Part shown: in pieces, positions 1-12,355 of the stretch
How positions within the stretch are numbered: the stretch's first letter is position 1
How the letters are laid out: each line of letters starts with the position of its first letter
Assembly (NCBI GenBank): GCA_947178215.1
Contig: CAMWXJ010000011.1
Coordinates: 30,316 to 94,315, forward strand
Source: an uncultured Porphyromonadaceae bacterium
Lineage (GTDB): Bacteria; Bacteroidota; Bacteroidia; Bacteroidales; Muribaculaceae
Length of the DNA: 64,000 bases
Direction of reading: 5' to 3'
Position numbers and translations under genes: made by a program
Notes under the pieces: generated by a model
What the model was told of the DNA's origin: nothing
The model's database searches: none
The model's input: the letters and a program-made list of their open reading frames with translations, nothing else

Positions 1-2820
1 AGAGCGCTCGCGGCCGAGCTTGAAGCCGTCGAGGGCGTTGTAGGCGAGTATGAGGCGGCCGAGCTTGTCAATCTGGGTCGACATGGTCGAGCGTATCACG
101 TCCCACACCTTGTCGGTGCGATCGGGACGGTCAAGCGCGGCGAGAAGTTTAAGCTTCTGTGTCTCGGACGACGATGACGACGCCTCCATTATCATTTCCG
201 ACAGGGAGTCGACGCGCACGAGGTCTACACGACCGTTTGAGGCAAACTCGTCGAGCACCTCGATGACGGAGCAGCGGCGTGCGTAGTACAGTGCCTGCTG
301 TTCCAGGCCGAGCATCTCGGCCATGAGCCTGGCAAACCAGAAGTAGTTGTAGGCGTGCACCATTTCGGTGGTGAGGTCGGCCATGCGGGCTATGATGCGC
401 ATCAGCTCGCCTACGCGGATGTCGCTCAGCGGCTCGTCCATCTGGCCGGCCGAGTCGGCGGCATCGGTCTTCGAGTCCCCTTTCGCGGCTTCGGCGTGGT
501 AGTCCTGGGGCGTCGTGGTATCAGCGCCGTAGACGCGCTCGTCGGCGTAGCTGTAAATCAGCGTAGCGAGCGAGTCTTCAAACGTCACCTTTTCGGGCAC
601 ATAGCTCTGTATGCAGGTTGCAAGCGTCTCCTGACGGGCGCCGGTGCCTACGGAGTCGATGCGTATGCGTATGTTGTCGCCGGGCATTATTGCCTCGGAG
701 AAATCGCCTCCGTCGACCCATGCGGTGAAGCCGTGCTCGGTGAACACCGTGAAACGGTCGCCGAAAAAGCCTCCGGTATGCGACGGCATGGCCGTGACCA
801 CGGCGTTGAGCTCGCTGTTGAGCTCAACGTTGTCGTTGACGTAGCGGTTGAGCTCGTCGATAACAGAGAACGACAGAGTATCGTCGGCAGGCGAGCAGGC
901 CATGACACGGGCCGTCAGGCGGTAAGGCCGGCCGTCGGGGTCAAAGAACACCGACAGGGGCACAGCGCCGTTGCCGCGTATAAGGTTGGAGCGGTCGAGG
1001 AAGCCCTCGCCGCGATAGCCGTCCTCGACCACGCGGCAGGCGAAGCGCTCGTTGCCGGGAGTGTCGTTGACTATCGACTCGACAATTATCTCCACGGTGT
1101 CGCCCGGATCGGGCAACATCAGCTTGCGCTTTTTCTTGGCCTCCTTGGGCTTGACGACAGTCTCGACGACAGCGGATTCCGCCGAACCCTTGCTCTTGCG
1201 TGTGCCGGCGAGAGCCTGGCGCACCAGTGCAAACGTGTCGCGAAACTGCAAGATAGTGCCGGGGCGGCGGTTTTCGGGCGGGAGGGCGTCGCTGAGCCAT
1301 ATCTGCAAGCCGTGCCACAACGGCAGCTTGGCCGGTATGACGGAGTGGGAGGCGTCGGAGCCGTTGATACGAAGCGCTATTGACGACGAGTCGACCGACA
1401 GTGTGGCCTGGGGCGTCGCAAAGGTGTAGGTCGAGCCGTCGAGCGGTTCGGTCTTTACGAGGGTGCGGGCGAGGCGTCCGAGGTCCTTGGTGTCGTCCCA
1501 CTTGAACTCGTTGTCGGGAATATCGCCCGAAATGGCCACTTGGAGGGCCTTTTCGAGCATCTGCTGCTTCTCGCAATTGCTCTTGAACGAGAAGTAGCGG
1601 TAGAGGCGCGAGCGGTTTACCGCCAGCTCGTCGGCGGCCTCGGAGGAGGCAGCTCCACGGCGGCCCGAGGCGAGAATCTGCTGTATGGCTATGGCGGCGA
1701 GCATCTTGTCGAGACGGCTTTCGGCCTCGTCGCCGTCAATCTCCGATATGTTGTCGAGTATGGTGTGACAGGAGTCGATATAGAGTTGCAACTGCTCGAT
1801 GAACGCCGAACGGAACGGCTCGGCCATCCACGACGACGGGTTGCCTCGGTGTATCACCTCGATTAGTTCCGTCATGCGGCTGTCGATGCTGTCGGGGTCG
1901 AGCGAGAACACGCACATGAGCGTGCGCAGCTTGCTCTCGGGCCGGTAGAGGTAGCCCGAGGCGCGAAGCTTCTCCATTATGTGGGATATGTATTCGTTCT
2001 GGCGCCCCTCGTCGACTATGCCGAGCGCGGTGAGCATATCGTCGCAGTAGCTCACCAGTCGGGCCGTCTCCTCGCGCAGGGCGAAACGCCTGGGCGCCGC
2101 GAACGCGCAGAGCAGCTCGGTGTCTTCGAGCACGTAGGCCGTAATGGCGCGCAGCGTGGCCACACGCTCCGGGTCGGGTCGTATGCCCGAGGTGAGGAAA
2201 TGCTCGCGGGCCGTGCGGAGGGCTTCGAGAATCCACTCGGGATTCCTGGCTTTAAGCATCGACATAGCCTTCACCATACGCGGCTCTTCGGCCAGTGCCT
2301 CGAAGAGTTGCTCCACCTGTTCGGCTCCAATGTTGGTGTCGAGGTCCTTGCGGGTCACGAGCACCATGGGCGGTTCGCCGTGACGTTCAAGCACTTCCTC
2401 AATTTGAAGATTCAGGTTTATGCCCTGCATCTTGCCTACCCGACAGCGCACTCGGTCGCCGTGGGTGAGCTTCATGCCTCGCTTGGCGGGGAGCAAAATC
2501 CAGTATCCGAGTCCCTCCTGAGTGACCTTGTAGTGAGGCATCTCGGTTTTGGTCATGTCGGCCTCGACAATAAATTCGTAGGATTCCCCCTGTCGATATC
2601 GTGCCGCGAATATCGGCGACATATCCTGTTTGAGAAAAACCAAATTGCCGTCAACGCGGTCCACTATACAGGCAACCTGCTCGGGTGTCTTGTCGTAGCG
2701 TTGAAAATCAAATTTTTTTACTTTAACATTTTTTCCGTCAAGATTCAGGGTATAGTAACCATACGAATCGGCCACAACGTCGAGCGTGATTTTTTGCCCC
2801 TTGGTAAGCAGGTTTGCCAT
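1..2820 (-). CDS. Large uncharacterised protein (at least 940 aa, C-terminus beyond window edge), possible repeated OB/S1-like beta-barrel segments
   Basis: Hand translation of the minus strand from ATG at 2820 (MANLLTKGQKITLDVVADSYGYYTLNLDGKNVKVKKFDF...) stays open to position 1; not in the ORF track because it has no stop inside the window. TATATTTG -7-like box at 2893-2900 (minus). Confidence 0.85.
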   Translation of the reverse strand, partial: MANLLTKGQKITLDVVADSYGYYTLNLDGKNVKVKKFDFQRYDKTPEQVACIVDRVDGNLVFLKQDMSPIFAARYRQGESYEFIVEADMTKTEMPHYKVTQEGLGYWILLPAKRGMKLTHGDRVRCRVGKMQGINLNLQIEEVLERHGEPPMVLVTRKDLDTNIGAEQVEQLFEALAEEPRMVKAMSMLKARNPEWILEALRTAREHFLTSGIRPDPERVATLRAITAYVLEDTELLCAFAAPRRFALREETARLVSYCDDMLTALGIVDEGRQNEYISHIMEKLRASGYLYRPESKLRTLMCVFSLDPDSIDSRMTELIEVIHRGNPSSWMAEPFRSAFIEQLQLYIDSCHTILDNISEIDGDEAESRLDKMLAAIAIQQILASGRRGAASSEAADELAVNRSRLYRYFSFKSNCEKQQMLEKALQVAISGDIPDNEFKWDDTKDLGRLARTLVKTEPLDGSTYTFATPQATLSVDSSSIALRINGSDASHSVIPAKLPLWHGLQIWLSDALPPENRRPGTILQFRDTFALVRQALAGTRKSKGSAESAVVETVVKPKEAKKKRKLMLPDPGDTVEIIVESIVNDTPGNERFACRVVEDGYRGEGFLDRSNLIRGNGAVPLSVFFDPDGRPYRLTARVMACSPADDTLSFSVIDELNRYVNDNVELNSELNAVVTAMPSHTGGFFGDRFTVFTEHGFTAWVDGGDFSEAIMPGDNIRIRIDSVGTGARQETLATCIQSYVPEKVTFEDSLATLIYSYADERVYGADTTTPQDYHAEAAKGDSKTDAADSAGQMDEPLSDIRVGELMRIIARMADLTTEMVHAYNYFWFARLMAEMLGLEQQALYYARRCSVIEVLDEFASNGRVDLVRVDSLSEMIMEASSSSSETQKLKLLAALDRPDRTDKVWDVIRSTMSTQIDKLGRLILAYNALDGFKLGRERS

Positions 2821-2917
2821 AAAAGATTGAAATTTAATGCGATAAAATCAAAGGCTATACGGCAGCTGCGACTGTGCGCGGCTACCGTCAAGCAAATATA
2901 GCAAAAATCACGGAATA

Positions 2918-3436
2918 TCAGCGCCTCACCGCTATCGCTATCACGGCGGCGCCGGCTATGCAGGTCCAGGCTACGCGGGCGCACAATCCGGGCGCCTCGA
3001 CTGCCTCGCGGCCCACGCGGATGTCAAGCAACGGCAGCCCGCGCCGCCCGAATGCCTTGTAGGCCGCTTCCTTTGCGGTCCATATCTCGCACGGCGTGAG
3101 CGAGGGGTCATCGGCCGCCGAGACAAAACGCGAGGCTATACGCCGCAACTGGCCCTCACGGCACGGGTCCTCGATGTCGACGCCGGGCCTCACAGCCGGG
3201 TCGTGCGACAGTGCGAGCAGGGCATATCCGGCCCCGTGGCTCACCGACACGGCTACGTCATCGCGCCCCACGGCGAAGGGAGCGCCGTCGGGGCGGTGCC
3301 CCTCGACGGTGCCGAGCAGCTCGCGGAACAGACGGTCGACGGCCTCGCGCTCGGCGGCGCGCCCGCGGCCGTCGAGCGGCAACAGCCACAGCTCTATCCC
3401 GGCCAACGGCGACTCAATACCGATTATCCCGCTCAT
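2918..3436 (-). CDS. 4'-phosphopantetheinyl transferase superfamily protein
   Basis: 172-aa ORF with VSVSHGAGYALLALS, GVDIED and WTAKEAAYKAFGRRGLP motifs typical of Sfp/AcpS-type PPTases. Confidence 0.88.
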   Translation of the reverse strand: MSGIIGIESPLAGIELWLLPLDGRGRAAEREAVDRLFRELLGTVEGHRPDGAPFAVGRDDVAVSVSHGAGYALLALSHDPAVRPGVDIEDPCREGQLRRIASRFVSAADDPSLTPCEIWTAKEAAYKAFGRRGLPLLDIRVGREAVEAPGLCARVAWTCIAGAAVIAIAVRR

Positions 3437-3457
3437 AGACGACAGACATTTGCGGCA

Positions 3458-4669
3458 TCATGCGGCAGCGGCACGCTGCGGAGCGGCAAGCCATGTGCCA
3501 CGCTTCCAGAGATATTCGAGCGGCCCCTGACGGTGGGTCGCGAGCCGGCGGCGGCTGAAAAGCAGCAGCACACCGAAGATTACAAACGCTATGAGCACCG
3601 ATTCAACGGCACCGGTGCGCCACCACAGGTCAAGTCCAAAGTGATAATACACCGTGACGCCTATAATCGACTGCGCGATATAGTTGGTAAGGCTCATGCG
3701 GCCAAACGCCATGATGAAACGCTGGCCCCGATACCCGTTGCCGGCGTGAAACCAGGCGAGCATAAACAGGGCTACAAGCAGCGTCATGAATGCAAAATTG
3801 TAGAGCATAGGCACAGCTATGCTGTAATACGACAGCACCGTGATGTTGCCGATATGCTGAGGCACCAACTCTTTGAGGAGATAGAGCGGCACACACGCCA
3901 TAGCGGCGCACACGGCTGCACGGCCCCAGAAGCGGCGGCTCTCGGCCGATTTCTCGAAATAAGCCTTCCGACCGAGCCACATCCCGAGCAGAAACAGAGC
4001 GGGCGTCTGAAACAGGCGGCCCGCCTCGACCTGCCAGAAGTTGCTGTAAAGCTGACCGTTCCAGATATTGTTGGCGAGGGTCTGGATGAGGTTGCCGTTA
4101 CGTCCCACTTCCTCGGCCGACAACGCGTATCTGACAAACGTCGAGTTGGTGTCTACATAGTCGGGATTCATCAGCGCATAAACTATCTTGGCCCAGCATA
4201 GCGGCTGAATCATCAGCAGGGCGGCCACCCACAGCACAGTGCGGTTGCTCCACGACGACGCCGGTATCAGGACAAGGCCACACACGGCATAGAGCAGCAG
4301 TATGTCGCCGTTGTAAAACAGCGCGTGAAGCTGTGAGAATCCTACAAGCAGCAGCATGCGCCACGCAAACCTCAGCCTGAAATCGGAGCCGCGACGGCGG
4401 GCGTTGCGCATCTGTATGAAAAAGCTGAAACCGAAGAGCAGCGAGAACGTTGCGTAGGCTTTTCCGGCAAAGAGGAAATAGATTAGCTGCGTGGTTTTGG
4501 CGTCGAGCCATTGCAGCCATTCGAGGCGCGGCTCCGAGCCGTAAAATATGTTGTAGTGTTCCAGATTGTGGAGCAGCACTATGGCCAGGAGGGCAAAGCC
4601 ACGCAATGCGTCGACAGCTTCGAGGCGGCAGGATGTAGTGAGGCTTCGGTAGCCGGGGGCAGTGTTCAT
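3458..4669 (-). CDS. DUF418/YeiB-like polytopic membrane protein (putative acyltransferase)
   Basis: EAVDALRGFALLAIVLLHNLEHYN N-terminus plus many hydrophobic segments; ATG at 4669 preferred over 4789 because the longer ORF overlaps the divergent promoter. Confidence 0.8.
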   Translation of the reverse strand: MNTAPGYRSLTTSCRLEAVDALRGFALLAIVLLHNLEHYNIFYGSEPRLEWLQWLDAKTTQLIYFLFAGKAYATFSLLFGFSFFIQMRNARRRGSDFRLRFAWRMLLLVGFSQLHALFYNGDILLLYAVCGLVLIPASSWSNRTVLWVAALLMIQPLCWAKIVYALMNPDYVDTNSTFVRYALSAEEVGRNGNLIQTLANNIWNGQLYSNFWQVEAGRLFQTPALFLLGMWLGRKAYFEKSAESRRFWGRAAVCAAMACVPLYLLKELVPQHIGNITVLSYYSIAVPMLYNFAFMTLLVALFMLAWFHAGNGYRGQRFIMAFGRMSLTNYIAQSIIGVTVYYHFGLDLWWRTGAVESVLIAFVIFGVLLLFSRRRLATHRQGPLEYLWKRGTWLAAPQRAAAA

Positions 4670-4679
4670 GACAGACTGA

Positions 4680-8378
<3,699 letters not shown>

Positions 8379-8455
8379 TGAACCATAGCGGCCGGAGGGT
8401 TGTTGGAGATAATGTAACTACACACACTCCAATTATTAAAATACCCCACACCGCT

Positions 8456-8623
8456 ATGGCTATAATCAAGACACCCCAACAACGCGAACTGAGCGCTCTG
8501 CAGAAAGTAGAAAAAGAAATGCAGCACCACATTCGCATGGAACGCATCCATCATTGCATCATGGGTGCCCTCGGCGCGATGGCCGTCGGAGCATTCTTCC
8601 TCGGTCGTTGCCTCCGCCGTTGA
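8456..8623 (+). CDS. Small single-TM protein (55 aa), unknown function
   Basis: ORF MAIIKTPQQRELSALQKVEKEMQHHIRMERIHHCIMGALGAMAVGAFFLGRCLRR in the frame of the 8222-8623 ORF, with its own ATG after the beta-galactosidase stop. Confidence 0.5.
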   Translation: MAIIKTPQQRELSALQKVEKEMQHHIRMERIHHCIMGALGAMAVGAFFLGRCLRR

Positions 8624-8695
8624 GCCACGCGTCTTAGCGCCCTGCTCCGCGAGCCGCATTTGAGCGGCCGGTTCAGCAACATATACCACTCACGT

Positions 8696-8732
8696 CGACG
8701 CCCCGCCCGGCCAAAAGCCCTGCGGGGCGTCG
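8696..8732. terminator. GC-rich hairpin CGACGCCCCGC...GCGGGGCGTCG
   Basis: 11-bp perfect inverted repeat downstream of the 55-aa ORF; no clear U-tract. Confidence 0.5.
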
Positions 8733-8875
8733 GCGCGTCTTATCACCACCTGCAATCCGCCGCATAACATCGCCGGCCACCGGAACCAGCATCACGCTTC
8801 AATCATGCGCATGACCTGCTTGCTGCCATTTTAACCAAAAATAAGCTTACACCGCGCCATAACCGGGAAAAGGGA

Positions 8876-8907
8876 TTGAAATTTTATGTTTTTTAGCATT
8901 ATTTTTG
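8876..8907 (+). promoter_or_regulatory. Bacteroidetes promoter for the first SusCD operon (TTG, 21 bp, TATTTTTG)
   Basis: TTG 8876-8878 and TATTTTTG 8900-8907; about 200-nt 5' leader before ATG 9121. Confidence 0.55.
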
Positions 8908-9120
8908 TCAGTTTCGCACTTTTTCATTAACTTGCGGCACATTTCGTTTACCAACCTTTGGAATCGATCCATATATCTTAAAAAATATCAATCTCCATCC
9001 TAACCATAAACATCTGATTACCAGCAATTTTACAAATCGAAACCCTTATTCCCAAAGGCACAAGCTGCCATCTGACTCAATCAATCACTATCCACTTTAA
9101 CCTCAAATTAATTACCAAAC

Positions 9121-12100
9121 ATGAGTAAGCAACTCAGACCGACACTGACGCTGATAGCGCTCCTGACAGCGGGGTATTTCCCTGTAAATCAGGTATTTGC
9201 GTCTACCGTATCGGGGGGGGTAATTTCTGCCTCCGAGGCTTCTGCGGCCAATCCTTCCGCTGCCCCTGACGAAACCACCCGAACCGTCACGGGTGTCGTG
9301 ATCGACGGTGACATGAACGAACCTCTCATGGGTGCCAACGTACAAGTCGTTGGCGATCCCAAAAGTGTCACAGTAACAAATATCGACGGCGAATTTACAG
9401 TAAAATTCAGCAGTAAGCTCAAAAGTCCTAAACTGCTTGTCACATATATCGGATATGAGAAAGCGGAAGTAAACATCGGCGATTTGGGACAAATCACCGT
9501 GACAATGAAGCCGACAGGCAACGCCCTCAACGAAGTGGTCGTAGTCGGCTCCGGTACCCAGAAAAAGGTATCCGTAACAGGCGCCATATCGTCAATCAAG
9601 GGCGAGGAACTGAAAATGTCGACCTCGACCCTCACCAACGCCCTCGCGGGTAAATTTGCCGGCGTATTCGCCAACAACACTTCCGGTCAGCCCGGCTCGG
9701 GCGCCGAATTCTACATCCGAGGCATCTCCAACTTCTCCAACAAGAGCGCCACACCGCTTATCCTTCTCGACGACGTGGAGATTTCGTCGAGCGACCTCAA
9801 CTATATCCCGGCTGAAAACATCGCCAGCTTCTCGGTGCTGAAAGACGCATCGGCGACTGCTATCTATGGCGCACGCGGCGCCAACGGCGTTATGATCATC
9901 ACCACCAAGGGTGGCGACTACAACAGCAAGACCCGCGTCAACGTGCAGTTTGAAAACGCCTTCAACATGCTCAACCAGATGCCTGAGTTTGTCGACGGCG
10001 CCACCTATATGGAGCTTTACAACAAAGCCCAGTACGGCCGCACGCCCGGCGAGGCTCAGCGTTTCAGCCAGGAGCAGATCGACCGCACCCGCTCGGGCGA
10101 GAATCCCTACCTCTATCCCGACGTAGACTGGTCCGACGTACTCTTCAAGAAACTCGCCACACGTCAGAAAGCGAGCGTCACCGTATCGGGCGGCGGAAGC
10201 AAGGTGAAATATTACATGGCTCTCGAAGCGCTCCACGAAAACGGCCACTACCGCACCAAGAAACTCTATTCGTGGAACAACAACATCCAGAACTACAACT
10301 ACACCTTCCAGAACAACATCGCCTACAAGCTCACACCGACCACCACTGTGTCGATGAACATGAACGCGCAGATAAGGCAGGGCACACAGCCTAATGTCAA
10401 CGCCACCACCCTGTTCAATTATGTGCTTCAATACAACCCGACACTCTTCCCGGTGACATACCCCGCGCGCGAAGGATACAACCACATACTCTACGGCACA
10501 TACGAACTTGCCGGCGGCCAGTACCTGGCCAACCCTTACGCGCAGCTCACCACCAGCCTGTATCAGAGCAACCAGAACACCATCAACACCGTGATGAAGA
10601 TTGACCAGGAGCTCGACTTCATCACCAAGGGCCTCAAATTCCAGGGTTGGGTCAACTTCAAGAACTGGGCGCAGAAATATTACTCCCGTTCCATCACACC
10701 CTACACATATCTCCCCGGCAACATCGACGACGCCGACTGGACCAATCCGATATTTGACCTGCAAAGCGCCGGCATAGGCACTAACTTCATCTCGGAATCA
10801 GACCTATACAATCTTTCCGACAACACATTCGAGCTTCAGGCCAACCTCAATTACAGCCGCCGTTTCGACGAACACGACGTGTCGGCCATGGTGCTCTACC
10901 GCATGCGCGAATATCGCAAAACAACAATTCTTCCCAACCGCAACCAGGGCATATCGGGCCGCGTGACCTACGACTACGGCCACCGCTATCTCCTTGAATT
11001 CAACTTCGGCTACAACGGTACCGAACGTCTGGCCAAGGGCCACCGTTTCGGCTTCTTCCCCGCAGGTTCGATAGGCTGGGTAGCAAGCAACGAATCATTC
11101 TGGGAGCCGTTAAGTCCCGTGGTGTCGCACTTCAAGCTCCGCGGCTCCTACGGCCTGGTAGGCTCCGATGACCTCGTGCAGCCCAACGGCGCCTACTTCC
11201 TTTACTACGACCAGCTTACAGGCGGCGTCCTCAACGGACTCACATGGCAGCCGGGCGCCGGCGGCAGTGCAGGCTGGGGCGCATCGATGGGCGGTCCGCA
11301 GATACTCTACTATGGCGTGACCGACCTCGGATGGGAAAAGGTAAAGAAGCTCGACATCGGTGTCGACGTGCACCTCTTCCACGACCTTCAGCTCACCTTC
11401 GACTACTTCCTCGACAAGCGCTACGACATGTTCATGCAGCGCAAGTCGTGGCCCGCAATGCTCGGTTACGGCGACATGATGCCCTACGCACCCGTAGGCC
11501 GCGCCGAAAACCGCGGCTTTGAAGGCAGCCTCTCTTACAACAAGGCCCTCAACGAGGAGACAGCGATAAGCGTGTCGGCCAACTTCACCTACAACACCAA
11601 CAAGCTCATCAATGCCGACGAGCTCAACTACCGCTACGCATGGCAGTTTGAGACCGGTCTGCCTCTCGACCACACCCGCGGCTATATCGCCGAAGGATAC
11701 TTCACCTCGCAGGAGGAGATTGACAACAGCCCCGTGCAGAACCTCGGCTCGCAGGTCAAGGTCGGCGACATCAAGTACCGCGACCTCAACGGCGACGGCC
11801 AGATCAACCAGGACGACCAGACCATGATCTCGGAATACGGCTCCGTACCCCGCCTGCAATACGGCTTCGGTGCCACACTGAACTGGCGCAAATTTGACTT
11901 CGGCTTCTTCTTCACCGGCTCGGCCAAGCGCACGCTGCTCATCACCGGCGCCCAGATGAACGGCGTCAACAACGCGATTTTCCCCTTCCAGCAGACTCCG
12001 GGCAACGCTCCCCGCAACGTGTTGTCGGCCATAGCCGACAGCTACTTCGACCCCGACCGCGGCAATTTCGACGCCGAATTCCCTCTTATGGGCATTCAGG

Positions 12101-12333
12101 TGACCGACGTGGCCAACAACACCGTGGCCTCGACACACTGGACTCGCGACGGCTCGTTCCTGCGCCTGCGTAACATAGAGCTCGGCTGGTCGTTCCCTCT
12201 CGGCCGCGTGTATGTATCGGGCATCAACCTGCTCAACTTCACCTCATTCAAGCTCTGGGACCCCGAGCTGAAGCAGTGGAACTCATATCCCCTTCAGAAG
12301 ACCGTAAACGTAGGTGTGCAATTCAATCTCTAA
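9121..12333 (+). CDS. SusC/RagA family TonB-dependent outer membrane receptor
   Basis: Carboxypeptidase-regulatory-like N-terminal domain, NEVVVVGSGTQKK TonB-box-like segment, plug motif SFSVLKDASATAIYGARGANGVMIITTK, followed immediately by a SusD gene. Confidence 0.96.
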   Translation: MSKQLRPTLTLIALLTAGYFPVNQVFASTVSGGVISASEASAANPSAAPDETTRTVTGVVIDGDMNEPLMGANVQVVGDPKSVTVTNIDGEFTVKFSSKLKSPKLLVTYIGYEKAEVNIGDLGQITVTMKPTGNALNEVVVVGSGTQKKVSVTGAISSIKGEELKMSTSTLTNALAGKFAGVFANNTSGQPGSGAEFYIRGISNFSNKSATPLILLDDVEISSSDLNYIPAENIASFSVLKDASATAIYGARGANGVMIITTKGGDYNSKTRVNVQFENAFNMLNQMPEFVDGATYMELYNKAQYGRTPGEAQRFSQEQIDRTRSGENPYLYPDVDWSDVLFKKLATRQKASVTVSGGGSKVKYYMALEALHENGHYRTKKLYSWNNNIQNYNYTFQNNIAYKLTPTTTVSMNMNAQIRQGTQPNVNATTLFNYVLQYNPTLFPVTYPAREGYNHILYGTYELAGGQYLANPYAQLTTSLYQSNQNTINTVMKIDQELDFITKGLKFQGWVNFKNWAQKYYSRSITPYTYLPGNIDDADWTNPIFDLQSAGIGTNFISESDLYNLSDNTFELQANLNYSRRFDEHDVSAMVLYRMREYRKTTILPNRNQGISGRVTYDYGHRYLLEFNFGYNGTERLAKGHRFGFFPAGSIGWVASNESFWEPLSPVVSHFKLRGSYGLVGSDDLVQPNGAYFLYYDQLTGGVLNGLTWQPGAGGSAGWGASMGGPQILYYGVTDLGWEKVKKLDIGVDVHLFHDLQLTFDYFLDKRYDMFMQRKSWPAMLGYGDMMPYAPVGRAENRGFEGSLSYNKALNEETAISVSANFTYNTNKLINADELNYRYAWQFETGLPLDHTRGYIAEGYFTSQEEIDNSPVQNLGSQVKVGDIKYRDLNGDGQINQDDQTMISEYGSVPRLQYGFGATLNWRKFDFGFFFTGSAKRTLLITGAQMNGVNNAIFPFQQTPGNAPRNVLSAIADSYFDPDRGNFDAEFPLMGIQVTDVANNTVASTHWTRDGSFLRLRNIELGWSFPLGRVYVSGINLLNFTSFKLWDPELKQWNSYPLQKTVNVGVQFNL
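9213..9220 (+). repeat. G8 homopolymer tract within the susC coding sequence
   Basis: ACCGTATCGGGGGGGGTAATTT read directly; codes TVSGGVI just after the signal peptide. Confidence 0.95.
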
Positions 12334-12355
12334 TCCCTCTCAACATCAGTAAACA

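Noticed and set aside
355-1383. 342-aa plus-strand ORF and neighbours in 1-2900
   Set aside because: Antisense to the long open minus-strand frame starting at 2820, which has the more natural composition and an upstream promoter.
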